A DNA stretch of 40,969 nucleotides, taken from a virus. The DNA lies in the IMG/VR virus record IMGVR_UViG_3300021076_000379, positions 1-40,969 of that record. One strand, given 5' to 3'. The notes below the pieces were generated by a model. It did not search any database. It was not told where the DNA came from and saw only the letters and a list, made by a program, of their open reading frames with translations. The translations under genes were made by a program, and so were the position numbers. Positions 1 to 6,823 of this stretch are shown one piece after another; within the stretch, counting starts at the first letter, position 1, and each line of letters opens with the position of its first letter.

Positions 1-1832
1 CCCACGTTGGAATCGCTTCTAGAATGCCTTTCTCTAGCCGTAGCCAAGTTAGAAACCGCTTTTGACATCATTTCCTTGAGCTTAGCTTCTTCGAATGCAT
101 GCTGGATATTAGTTGCCTCAGACTGGACAGCAGCTTGTTGTTGCTCCATCTGTTTCAATATCTCGATGAGCTCTTTCTTGCCTTGGATTGGTGCCTTCTC
201 GGCTAGCTTGCTTGGAGGTATGATTCCGCCGAGTTGTTGATTAAGTTCAAGCCATTGTTGGTACTCTTGGTATTTTTGGGATGGAGTTAAAACACCTTCC
301 TCAACAATGACTTGAGTTTTTGCGAATACCCTAGAGAAGAAGAACGGCGTTGGCTCTTCGCCGATCAGCATTCCTACTTTCGCGGGATTCCAGTTCTGTT
401 GGATGATCGCAAGCATGAGTTCACCGAGTTGCTTGAGAGATAGATCCCACTGATCGAAATACTTCTGCAAGACCATCAAGTTAGCAGCCTGCTTCAACAT
501 CACCGTGAGGCTAGAAGCTTGAGAATTGTCTTGGGCTGACCACGTCTCTAGGTTTACCCCTGACGTGCTAAAGATAAGCGATTGTAGCTGATCTGCGAGA
601 GCCATATCTGACTCTGGAACGGCTGACGGCATAATCTTCTCGCAATCTGTGAGCTCGTAGCCTTCGTTGATGATGATATCCCAGCCTTGGCCAGACTTCT
701 TGAGGTTATCTTCGTTGGCAATTGCGCCGCTCTTGCGTTTCCATCCAGCGTTGATGGTTGCTTCTGAGATATCGTGGTTTAAAATTATGCGTCTATTTAA
801 GAGGTAATTCGAGGCGCGCATAGTCCTGACGAGACCGCGAACGCGCAAGTCGTAATAGTTATTATGTGGTTCGTAGTTCCAGATCACCGGAACGAAAGGA
901 CATCCATCGAAACCTAACGGATTTTCGCCTTGAAACATGAGCTGATCGTTCAATACGACTGCCAACTTCCAACAAGGCACATCAACCTCAACTATTTCTA
1001 GATCAGGTATATTGTATAAAAGGGCATCCAGATGATCATCTCCGCCAGCATAGTCAAAGAATTGGTTTCTAGTCGCACTGTATAACCTCTTTTTCTTTTT
1101 ACGCCACTTGTACCAGACATAAGAAAGCACCATCAGGTCGTTTCTTGCCATATTATAGTTTTCTGGTAAGAAATAGAAGCTTCCATATCGCTGAGGCGTA
1201 CCTGACATCGGTGTTACAGTAGATATCTTATCAGGAAATCGCACTTCGGCTTCTTGTTTGCTAATATATTCTTGGCACCATACGAATTGGGCATCTGAGC
1301 CGTCTAGAGAACGCATGTAGGGATCAATTAGAAAGCTGTTGTATTCCCACAGTTTGACCTTAATCTCACCCTGAGCAGGGTCATCTTTGGTATAATCGAG
1401 ATAAGGTTGAAGCAAAACCATACCAGTGATGCAAGCCTGCTCACAAGCGCGAGAGAACTGTTCGTGTATGCCTCCTGCATTGCATAGATGCGTCATTAGC
1501 TTTGTGTATTGGTCGGTAGTCTGAGTGTCTGCACCTTCTGCCGGGATGTAATTGATTTGCTTGCGGTGTTGACGCTGATAGCCTGTTACCATATTCACGG
1601 GCTGTTGCAAGAGATTGAAGTAGAATTCCTGCTGAGATGATGGTTGGGTGATGTTGAAGTAGCGATTGATGAATGTTTGAGCACCGGCATAAAATAATGT
1701 GTCTATATTAGACTGATTCCAGCGACTTTGCTCGATTGGTTGGAATTTGCTGTAGAGATTATCTAACCACTGGCGGACGTTCCCTTGAGACGGTTCAAGG
1801 TTATTTGCCCATGGAGGCATATAAAAAGACAT
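1..1832 (-). CDS. Portal protein, P22-type, amino-terminal part (continues across the circular junction)
   Basis: The portal forms the ring at the head vertex through which DNA is packaged and ejected, and it docks the terminase. The ATG at 1832 follows AAAGGAG at good spacing. The frame runs off the left edge in RHSRSDSNVG and resumes exactly at the right edge (SNVGLFEER, ending at 40640). With the 11-bp terminal repeat counted once, the gene is 2151 nt, a whole number of codons (716 residues), close to the roughly 725 of P22 gp1. The segment YDLRVRGLVR and the long alpha-helical C-terminus rich in Gln and Met fit P22-like portals. It lies downstream of the terminase operon and upstream of scaffold and capsid genes, the usual order. 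The family call is by resemblance; I am fairly sure. Confidence 0.88.
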   Translation of the reverse strand, partial: MSFYMPPWANNLEPSQGNVRQWLDNLYSKFQPIEQSRWNQSNIDTLFYAGAQTFINRYFNITQPSSQQEFYFNLLQQPVNMVTGYQRQHRKQINYIPAEGADTQTTDQYTKLMTHLCNAGGIHEQFSRACEQACITGMVLLQPYLDYTKDDPAQGEIKVKLWEYNSFLIDPYMRSLDGSDAQFVWCQEYISKQEAEVRFPDKISTVTPMSGTPQRYGSFYFLPENYNMARNDLMVLSYVWYKWRKKKKRLYSATRNQFFDYAGGDDHLDALLYNIPDLEIVEVDVPCWKLAVVLNDQLMFQGENPLGFDGCPFVPVIWNYEPHNNYYDLRVRGLVRTMRASNYLLNRRIILNHDISEATINAGWKRKSGAIANEDNLKKSGQGWDIIINEGYELTDCEKIMPSAVPESDMALADQLQSLIFSTSGVNLETWSAQDNSQASSLTVMLKQAANLMVLQKYFDQWDLSLKQLGELMLAIIQQNWNPAKVGMLIGEEPTPFFFSRVFAKTQVIVEEGVLTPSQKYQEYQQWLELNQQLGGIIPPSKLAEKAPIQGKKELIEILKQMEQQQAAVQSEATNIQHAFEEAKLKEMMSKAVSNLATARERHSRSDSNV

Positions 1833-1883
1833 CGGGACTCCTTTGCAATGAACATATCATTAAATATTTTAATTGCAAATGAG

Positions 1884-1964
1884 TTAGAACGCGATGTTTA
1901 CTTTTTGAATGGGAAAAATGGCCCCTGTAAGCCCTGCACTTACATCTTTTGAGCCGCTAAGCAT
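1884..1964 (-). CDS. Possible 26-residue peptide upstream of portal
   Basis: A short frame of 26 codons begins MLSGSKDVSAG and ends IAF. AGGA lies six bases before the ATG, which is better than chance spacing. It fills most of the roughly 200-nt interval between the zinc protein and the portal start, an interval otherwise without genes. I recognise no family. It could equally be untranslated leader for the portal. Confidence 0.3.
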   Translation of the reverse strand: MLSGSKDVSAGLTGAIFPIQKVNIAF

Positions 1965-1989
1965 CAACTGTCCTACTACGGGTTATTCA

Positions 1990-2063
1990 CCCTTTAGACG
2001 AAGGAGCCATAATATATAATTACTTTTTACGCATGCCTTGTTTACTTTTCTTCGTCTAGAGGG
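1990..2063. repeat. Inverted repeat around the end of the zinc-protein gene
   Basis: CCCTTTAGACGAAG (1990-2003) and CTTCGTCTAGAGGG (2050-2063) are complementary at 13 of 14 positions with a 46-nt loop. The second arm encodes the last residues of the zinc protein. In the minus-strand transcript this would form a long-range stem between that gene's stop codon and the portal leader. No T-run follows, so it is not an ordinary terminator; RNA processing or translational control is possible. Confidence 0.4.
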
Positions 2064-2227
2064 CACCATAAACCACATAGAGAACAGTACCACATACTTG
2101 ACGTTCTGCCTATTACCATATTCATAGATTGCCCACAGCATTCCTTTTCTAATACAGGCGTACCATCTTCAAAATAGGCAGTTCCTGATATGAACCTAAT
2201 CGATTCGTCATTACATGTAAATTCCAT
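2042..2227 (-). CDS. Small putative zinc-ribbon protein
   Basis: A 61-residue protein. Cysteine pairs ECCGQ (residues about 29-33) and WYCSLCGLWC (46-55) suggest one zinc-binding ribbon. Its ATG overlaps the stop of the upstream gene (TAATG), so translation is probably coupled. It is the last clear gene before the portal in an operon of small proteins running from the terminase. Function unknown; I recognise the ribbon pattern but no named family. Confidence 0.7.
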   Translation of the reverse strand: MEFTCNDESIRFISGTAYFEDGTPVLEKECCGQSMNMVIGRTSSMWYCSLCGLWCPLDEEK

Positions 2228-2412
2228 TACTTTTTACTCATACCTTTGAGGGTCTCAGCAAGCACCGCACGCTTCTTCAACGTCGGATTCTTTGAGTGCT
2301 CAGCCTTCATAAGCTTCTTCTCAGGAATCTTCTTGCCTTCCGGCACGTGAAGTTCTTCATGCAAGGCGCCTTTCTTCATGTGCATCTTGCCGATCCATTT
2401 TTCTTTAGCCAT
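2227..2412 (-). CDS. Small basic phage protein (MAKEKW.. family)
   Basis: This 61-residue, Lys-rich protein begins MAKEKWIGKMHMKKGALHEE and contains GKKIPEKK and a central HSKNPTLKKRA. Short proteins of this pattern are common in phage structural operons; I recall the pattern but not a function. It starts just after the preceding stop, with AAGGGG upstream of the ATG. High charge and no hydrophobic stretch suggest a cytoplasmic nucleic-acid or virion-associated protein, which is inference. Confidence 0.75.
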   Translation of the reverse strand: MAKEKWIGKMHMKKGALHEELHVPEGKKIPEKKLMKAEHSKNPTLKKRAVLAETLKGMSKK

Positions 2413-2413
2413 A

Positions 2414-2608
2414 TTAGCACCCCTTCTTTTTCATCTTCTTGAGCTCTTTCATCGCCGGGTCTCTAACCTCGCGGTCAATCTTCACAAGCTTCTCGTTTTT
2501 CTTCTCAGCGCCCTTGAGGACTTTCATCGCGGCTTTTTCTTTGCCATGCTTCATGTCCTTTTCAGCGGATTCCATCGCTTTAGTAACTTTGTGCATCTTC
2601 TTGTCCAT
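2414..2608 (-). CDS. Small Lys-rich helical protein
   Basis: A 64-residue highly charged protein (MDKKMHKVTKAMESAEKD..) with heptad-like Lys/Glu spacing, predicted to be almost wholly helical. The frame could open at a TTG two codons upstream, but AAGGA lies six bases before the ATG at 2608, so I place the start there. It follows the LAGLIDADG gene directly and precedes the MAKEKW protein by one base. Function unknown. Confidence 0.7.
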   Translation of the reverse strand: MDKKMHKVTKAMESAEKDMKHGKEKAAMKVLKGAEKKNEKLVKIDREVRDPAMKELKKMKKKGC

Positions 2609-2610
2609 GA

Positions 2611-3066
2611 TCAATCCTTTTTATTAGATAAATACTCTTCATAAACCAATTTCATAGGTTCAGGATATATACCATCTCCTTTCCTATTTAACCAATGAAT
2701 CTGATCAGATATTAATTTAGCGCTATCTTTTCCTTCTTTTGTCCATACATTTCCTTTCCCTGGACGAATTACTTCATAAAGAAATAAACAAGTTGCCTGA
2801 TCTTTTTTTATTCTTAAATATTTGTATATTTTTTCTAAAAACTCAATTGCTGAGGAATTTTGAATTACCCAATGACATGGACATTTCCATCCTTGTTTGC
2901 TGGCCGGACGATACAATATATGTCCTCCAAATGCTTCTTTAAGATCGTAAATTATCTGTTTGTTGGTATTTGTAATTACGATTCTGGGAGCAATACTTTT
3001 CCCACATTTAGTGAGGCCTAAACATCCTTCTCCATCAACAAGACCAGCGACATATGCTATATTCAT
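2611..3066 (-). CDS. Free-standing LAGLIDADG homing endonuclease
   Basis: A 151-residue protein with one LAGLIDADG motif at its N-terminus (AYVAGLVDGEG, residues 4-14). It also has the family's ITNTNK strand, WVIQNSSAIEFLEKI, and a C-terminal helix with LLYEVI-like character. With one motif it should act as a homodimer that cuts a long asymmetric DNA site. Its ATG overlaps the upstream stop (ATGA), so it is translated as part of the late operon. It is not inside an intron or intein: both neighbouring genes look complete. It therefore resembles the intergenic homing endonucleases of T-even phages. It is distinct from the intron-borne LAGLIDADG protein at 36364. Confidence 0.85.
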   Translation of the reverse strand: MNIAYVAGLVDGEGCLGLTKCGKSIAPRIVITNTNKQIIYDLKEAFGGHILYRPASKQGWKCPCHWVIQNSSAIEFLEKIYKYLRIKKDQATCLFLYEVIRPGKGNVWTKEGKDSAKLISDQIHWLNRKGDGIYPEPMKLVYEEYLSNKKD

Positions 3067-3203
3067 TTTTTCTTCGATTTTCCAGCAACACTCATCGCAA
3101 TCGCGATACTCTGTTTCTGAGGTTTCCCAGCATGCATTTCACGTTTAATATTTTCCGAAATTCCTTTCTTCGACTTCGCAGCTTTCCCCTTAACTAATGG
3201 CAT
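3063..3203 (-). CDS. Small basic protein, DUF6496-like
   Basis: A 46-residue protein beginning MPLVKGKAAKSKKGISENI and containing REMHAGKPQKQSIAIAMSVA, the hallmark of a small phage family (DUF6496 as I remember it) of unknown function. The open frame extends upstream, but AGGAGG sits just before the ATG at 3203, deciding the start. It overlaps the upstream DUF551-like gene by 10 nt and the downstream LAGLIDADG gene by 4 nt. Confidence 0.8.
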   Translation of the reverse strand: MPLVKGKAAKSKKGISENIKREMHAGKPQKQSIAIAMSVAGKSKKK

Positions 3204-3412
3204 GATTCCTCCTGTAGTCTTAATTGTTCCCCTTTCAAGTAGTTCCTCATATTCGAATCTGGACGCATCCAATGAGTCATTTGTTGTTCATTAACCCACC
3301 ATGAGAGTCGATCGAATGGACCATACCAATACGAAGTTGGATACTCTTTACGCGCCATAAGAACGAGTTCCCCATTATCTGGGATGCTGTCTTTGCAATC
3401 AATCCAGTTCAT
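3194..3412 (-). CDS. DUF551-like protein
   Basis: A 72-residue protein opening MNWIDCKDSIPDNGELVLMA with a central MTHWMRPDS. This is the Trp-led 'WI...P..G..VL......THWM' layout of DUF551, a domain frequent in phage accessory regions and of unknown function. It overlaps the upstream 78-residue gene by 14 nt, indicating coupled translation. The family call rests on these two motifs. Confidence 0.75.
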   Translation of the reverse strand: MNWIDCKDSIPDNGELVLMARKEYPTSYWYGPFDRLSWWVNEQQMTHWMRPDSNMRNYLKGEQLRLQEESCH

Positions 3413-3635
3413 GTATTCCCTCGGGGATTAGATGTCGTATCTCTTCGCAGAACTTATCAAGTGCGAGATTCTCATCTTCGGCCCATTTCAAGCGACCTCG
3501 ACACTTCTCATCTATACGACGTAGAGCCAAAAACATATCATCGTTGAGATCAAAGAGCTTTTTCTCATTGCGATCACGGGGTAATACGAATGTATATGTG
3601 ACCGTAGGGCCATAGTTCTCGTAATCGTCCATCAT
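3399..3635 (-). CDS. Hypothetical 78-residue phage protein
   Basis: Begins MMDDYENYGPTVTYTFVLP, then a helical, acidic body with KFCEEIRHLIPEG near the end. ATG overlaps the stop of the 58-residue gene (ATGA). No family recognised and no membrane or zinc signature. Its place in the tightly overlapped terminase-to-portal operon supports that it is real. Confidence 0.65.
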   Translation of the reverse strand: MMDDYENYGPTVTYTFVLPRDRNEKKLFDLNDDMFLALRRIDEKCRGRLKWAEDENLALDKFCEEIRHLIPEGIHELD

Positions 3636-3808
3636 CTCACCTTTGGTAGCTTAGCCCAGAATATATGTTTCCCTTCAATCTCGCCGATATTATCAGAATC
3701 GATCAAGTTGCAATCCCAGTAATCCCAATCACCTTGCTTAATGCGCCATAGAACCAAGATTTCTTCTCCAGGCTCTGGCTTCTCATCCTTAAGATTGATC
3801 AGTTTCAT
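3632..3808 (-). CDS. Hypothetical 58-residue protein
   Basis: A frame of 58 codons (MKLINLKDEKPEPGEEILVL.., ending WAKLPKVR). AAGGAG lies five bases before the ATG. The pattern 'L.D.KP.PGEEILVLW' followed by Trp-rich residues resembles a short relative of DUF551, like its neighbour at 3194, so the two may be diverged paralogs (inference). Its stop overlaps the next start by 4 nt (ATGA). Confidence 0.7.
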   Translation of the reverse strand: MKLINLKDEKPEPGEEILVLWRIKQGDWDYWDCNLIDSDNIGEIEGKHIFWAKLPKVR

Positions 3809-3818
3809 GCTATCTCCT

Positions 3819-4193
3819 TTAGGGTAGTCTTTTACGAGATTTGAACAGATATGGGATATTACTAGTTAGAGTTTTTGATATCTTGAATGCTTTCTTGGCA
3901 TTCTCAAGGTAATGCATGATATACATAGCTAGCCCAAACACATAGCGATCAACAATCAATGTATCATTCTCGATTGCCTCTAAGGTTGGTAAACATATAA
4001 CAGCTGCGCGATCACCGATAGATGCTTGCTTCTCAAGGTCAGCTTTCACAAGAGCCCAAACTTCTGGAACGTTCTTGATAGCTAAAACAAAGCTGACAGC
4101 ATATGAAGCCAGAGGATGGACCTCACCGCGATCGAGTGTGCCTATTGGGCCGTTTTCTAATACTATTTCTGGTTGCTTGAGTTCTTCAGTCAT
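3819..4193 (-). CDS. Hypothetical 124-residue protein downstream of TerL
   Basis: MTEELKQPEIVLENGPIG.. with a hydrophobic helical core (ASYAVSFVLAIKNVP and YVFGLAMYIMHYL) and a basic tail ending KSRKRLP. AGGA precedes the ATG at suitable spacing. The hydrophobic stretches are interrupted by charged residues, so I read it as a soluble helical protein rather than an integral membrane protein. Similar short proteins lie next to terminases in other phages, but I cannot name a family. Confidence 0.65.
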   Translation of the reverse strand: MTEELKQPEIVLENGPIGTLDRGEVHPLASYAVSFVLAIKNVPEVWALVKADLEKQASIGDRAAVICLPTLEAIENDTLIVDRYVFGLAMYIMHYLENAKKAFKISKTLTSNIPYLFKSRKRLP

Positions 4194-4203
4194 TTGTTTC
4201 CTA

Positions 4204-4299
4204 TTAAGTTAAATATAAATATAAAATAAAAATAAGCAATATCATATGCAGACTAGTTATAACTAATAACAAACCTTGTATTTCATGAAATTTATCCAT
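4204..4299 (-). CDS. 31-residue single-helix membrane peptide directly after TerL
   Basis: The ATG follows the TerL stop with no gap (TAGATG). After a short polar start (MDKFHEIQ) the peptide is one hydrophobic helix (LLLVITSLHMILLIFILYL). Such length and topology fit a membrane peptide; a holin or holin-like role is possible because no lysis gene is recognisable elsewhere, but that is speculation. The start has only a weak AGG seven bases upstream, inside the TerL end, so expression may depend on reinitiation. Confidence 0.5.
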   Translation of the reverse strand: MDKFHEIQGLLLVITSLHMILLIFILYLYLT

Positions 4300-6606
4300 C
4301 TAAAACCTATAAGCCCGAGGGCCTTTCCCTAAGTTAGTAGCGTCTGTTTCTTTCTGTCCAAAGAACACAAGCCCTGAAGCAAGCGTTCTAAATGCATCTG
4401 CGCAATTATGTACAATAGCCCCATTAGACAAACAAAAATCCTCTACTCCAGGTACAGTCAAACACCATACATCAGACTTCCAAGGAAGTTTTCTTACACT
4501 TTGAACGGTACAGTGATTTACAGCGATTGCAACAGAATTTTTGATCGCCAGTTCCATTTTTTCTAAGAAGGGCTTCAAATTGCTGTGAACAATTGAGACA
4601 AGCTCTTGGTTCTCTTTTCCACTTAAGATGAGATTTAATTCTGTCTGCATGTCGTTTATGCCACAATCTGCCTTCTTCTGATGAATGCCATAAGCTCGCC
4701 TTAGTTCTACACTCGTCTGTAAAATGATTTGTGATATGAGATTTTGTTCTTTTCCAATCATTTTGTAGATGTTCTCGCGCTGGTAAACATTCCAAGTTGG
4801 ACAATTTGTTATTGAATCTATCACCGTCTCTATGATGTATATGACATCCTTTAGGAATCTCTCCAAAGGCGTCCTTCCAAACTTCTCTGTGTAAGTATTT
4901 AGTGTTTTTGAAATACTTCTCTCCAGGAAAAATTCTATATAACTTTCCATTAAAGTATTCAGTGATTGGGTCGACCCTGACTGGATCATAATACCCCTCT
5001 CTAGGTTTTCTGCTGATATCCACCCGGATGCCGTTTTGAATAAATGATCCGGCGTACATCTCACTGTAAGATCGTTTTCGAATGCAACTTCCACAAGTGG
5101 GGCATTTTTCCTGGTTATCCTCGGATTCCTGTATTCTTTCCATCCACATGATGTTAATATTACTCCACGATTAGATAGATCCATTATCCGACGCGTTCCG
5201 AATATAGTCAAGACTTCTGTCTGACCTATAAAACAATGTGAAGCCCAATTGTGGAGAGGTTGGCCCTTCCAGCAGCCGTGCTTGTCATCCCATTCTTTCT
5301 TGTAGTTCTCAAGGCACTTGATACCAGCTGAGCATTTCTTCTCATCAAACCAACAGCGATTGAATATGCCTCGAGCTTTGTCTATTCCTACGACGATTGC
5401 AGCTTTGGGAACAGCGATGAAGTTGATACCCATCTGACGAGCTGATGATTGACGATTCATTCCGCTTGTGTATTCATGAGCCATGATATCGTGAGGCGCA
5501 AGATGCTTTTCATACACATAGGGCTTAGACTTTACAACGCCCAGCCAATGCGCTAGGGACTCGCCAGAGCCTTCAATGTAGTCGATTACGTGTATCTCCT
5601 TGCCTACTAGCTGAAACCACCAAATCGATGTAGAATCGTTGTATCCTAAATCCCATGCAGTGCTTACGGGAACGGCTTCATCATATGGGACAGATGAGAT
5701 ACGCCCTTCTAATCGGGCCGTGGTTACATTCTTGGCATAATATGCGCCTTCATTGGATTGCTCCCATGCTTCTTCTGGAGTAGATGGGAACTCGCGCATC
5801 ATGTTATCGCGTTGGTTGGCCTCGACAGCTGCGTACCAGTTCTTTTGTTCGGGATCAAGTGTAATACCTCTGCCTTCGAGCGATTTGAAGTAATCCAAGG
5901 CATCTTCAGTGCATGATACCGGTGAGCCAAGTCGATATGCTGGTTCTCTCCACCAAGGAAAGAAGTGAAAGCGATAATCCAATTCTGTTAGCTTATGCTT
6001 GGAATGCTTCTGAGCTTGAGACTTTTGGCACATGTCATAGAAGTATCCTTCTTTGCCTTCAGCGGTTGATTCGATGAATACGAATTGCCCAGCAGCGACG
6101 GTATTCAATGCTCCGGTCATGACCTCTGTGGCTTTGTCAGGGGATTCAGCGCATAGTTTGCCGAACTCAGAGATATGCAGATATTGCAGAGTGCTACCAC
6201 GCATCGAGTTACCCACACGCATTGTTGATCCATTAGAGAATGATAGCTCGCGGGCACTATCTGATGTGGCTTTGATCTTCGACTTGATGTATGGATCGAG
6301 TGAATCGTATGCGAACTTGATGCGCTGGAACATGATTTCGCTGTCCTCACGCTTGTGGCAGATGATACCTGCTGTGATGCCCTCGTTGAATAGACACTTA
6401 TCCAAGAACAGCATACATACATACGTCGATATTCCAAGCTGGCGTGCCTTCAAGATGATGTTGCAATACCATAGATTATCATGAAGCTCTTGTTGGGCCC
6501 AGTTCATGCTAAATTTGATTTTGCGGCCGCGCTTGTCGAGAATGCAATATAGATTGTTGAGGCGCCATTCATCATCTGTCAAGCATTTCTCTACTTCCTT
6601 ATTCAT
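4300..6606 (-). CDS. Terminase large subunit precursor, interrupted by an intein
   Basis: Packaging ATPase and nuclease. The ATG at 6606 (MNKEVEKCL) follows GGAGATGGA; upstream in-frame ATGs lack a site. The precursor is 768 residues. Without the 277-residue intein the protein is 491, near the 499 of P22 gp2. The N-terminal ATPase shows a terminase Walker A variant (KARQLGIST), a Walker B-like strand (LHISEF) and the coupling motif IESTAEG. The C-terminal RNase H-like nuclease shows the first acidic motif (AWDLGYNDST) and the last (CADAFRTL). The intein sits between NWASH and CADAFR, directly before the final catalytic Asp, so nuclease activity should require splicing. A small zinc protein and the small terminase precede it. 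Confidence 0.93.
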   Translation of the reverse strand: MNKEVEKCLTDDEWRLNNLYCILDKRGRKIKFSMNWAQQELHDNLWYCNIILKARQLGISTYVCMLFLDKCLFNEGITAGIICHKREDSEIMFQRIKFAYDSLDPYIKSKIKATSDSARELSFSNGSTMRVGNSMRGSTLQYLHISEFGKLCAESPDKATEVMTGALNTVAAGQFVFIESTAEGKEGYFYDMCQKSQAQKHSKHKLTELDYRFHFFPWWREPAYRLGSPVSCTEDALDYFKSLEGRGITLDPEQKNWYAAVEANQRDNMMREFPSTPEEAWEQSNEGAYYAKNVTTARLEGRISSVPYDEAVPVSTAWDLGYNDSTSIWWFQLVGKEIHVIDYIEGSGESLAHWLGVVKSKPYVYEKHLAPHDIMAHEYTSGMNRQSSARQMGINFIAVPKAAIVVGIDKARGIFNRCWFDEKKCSAGIKCLENYKKEWDDKHGCWKGQPLHNWASHCFIGQTEVLTIFGTRRIMDLSNRGVILTSCGWKEYRNPRITRKNAPLVEVAFENDLTVRCTPDHLFKTASGWISAENLERGIMIQSGSTQSLNTLMESYIEFFLERSISKTLNTYTEKFGRTPLERFLKDVIYIIETVIDSITNCPTWNVYQRENIYKMIGKEQNLISQIILQTSVELRRAYGIHQKKADCGINDMQTELNLILSGKENQELVSIVHSNLKPFLEKMELAIKNSVAIAVNHCTVQSVRKLPWKSDVWCLTVPGVEDFCLSNGAIVHNCADAFRTLASGLVFFGQKETDATNLGKGPRAYRF
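4405..5235 (-). mobile_element. Intein (277 residues) in the terminase nuclease domain
   Basis: Protein-splicing element, class 1 layout. Block A is CFIGQTEVLT with Cys1; block B has the TxxH of CTPDHLFKT (residues 60-68). Block F is read in SDVWCLTVPGVEDF; block G is GAIVHN, followed by Cys as the first C-extein residue. All four junction residues (Cys1, penultimate His, terminal Asn, Cys+1) are present, so splicing should work. Between blocks B and F, residues about 85-245 show no in-frame LAGLIDADG or HNH domain. This stretch is longer than a mini-intein needs because the DNA encodes a separate HNH endonuclease in another frame (4472-5149). Confidence 0.92.
4472..5149 (-). CDS. HNH homing endonuclease nested out of frame inside the intein
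   Basis: A complete 225-residue protein read in the -1 (+2) frame relative to TerL, wholly within the intein. Residues 16-22 form CPTCGSC. Residues 84-127 carry the HNH core: YLHREVWKDAFG, HIHHRDGDRFNN and LSNLECLPAREH. A C-terminal zinc finger has C184-x2-C187 and C207-x2-C210. This is the layout of phage HNH_3-type homing endonucleases. The ATG at 5149 has only a distant GGAG, so it may be translated weakly or by reinitiation. Both frames are open for the full 226 codons, and the N-terminus overlaps the region encoding intein block B. It presumably cuts intein-less terminase alleles so the intein can home (inference). Confidence 0.85.
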   Translation of the reverse strand: MWMERIQESEDNQEKCPTCGSCIRKRSYSEMYAGSFIQNGIRVDISRKPREGYYDPVRVDPITEYFNGKLYRIFPGEKYFKNTKYLHREVWKDAFGEIPKGCHIHHRDGDRFNNKLSNLECLPAREHLQNDWKRTKSHITNHFTDECRTKASLWHSSEEGRLWHKRHADRIKSHLKWKREPRACLNCSQQFEALLRKNGTGDQKFCCNRCKSLYRSKCKKTSLEV

Positions 6607-6619
6607 TCCATCTCCATAT

Positions 6620-6823
6620 TCATGACGATCTGAACGATCTGACTCTATCATTTATGAAATCGGATCGCTGCTTGTTCCAATCAGCCATCATTTCTTGATG
6701 ATCTAATATACTCATTTCTCCATCTTGATCCCACAAAGGCGGCTCACATCTTCTGTTGCACTTGGCACAAAACCCGTAAACAACAAAATATTTGGGATCA
6801 CAAGCTTCGCACTTTTTATTCAT
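6620..6823 (-). CDS. Small zinc-ribbon protein between terminase genes
   Basis: A 67-residue protein. CEACDPKYF and FCAKCNRRC give two CxxC-type knuckles in the first 27 residues, followed by an acidic helical half (MSILDHQEMMADW). The ATG overlaps the end of the small terminase gene by 8 nt, and the stop lies 13 nt before the TerL start. It could be a terminase accessory factor, but only position supports that. Zinc binding is read from cysteine spacing. Confidence 0.7.
   Translation of the reverse strand: MNKKCEACDPKYFVVYGFCAKCNRRCEPPLWDQDGEMSILDHQEMMADWNKQRSDFINDRVRSFRSS

Noticed and set aside
2378-2644. Plus-strand 88-codon hydrophobic frame
   Set aside because: Complement of Lys-rich genes on the minus strand always gives Phe/Leu-rich frames; no start signal.
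6053-6484. 143-codon plus-strand frame within TerL
   Set aside because: Shadow of the terminase ATPase domain; no start signal or recognisable motif.
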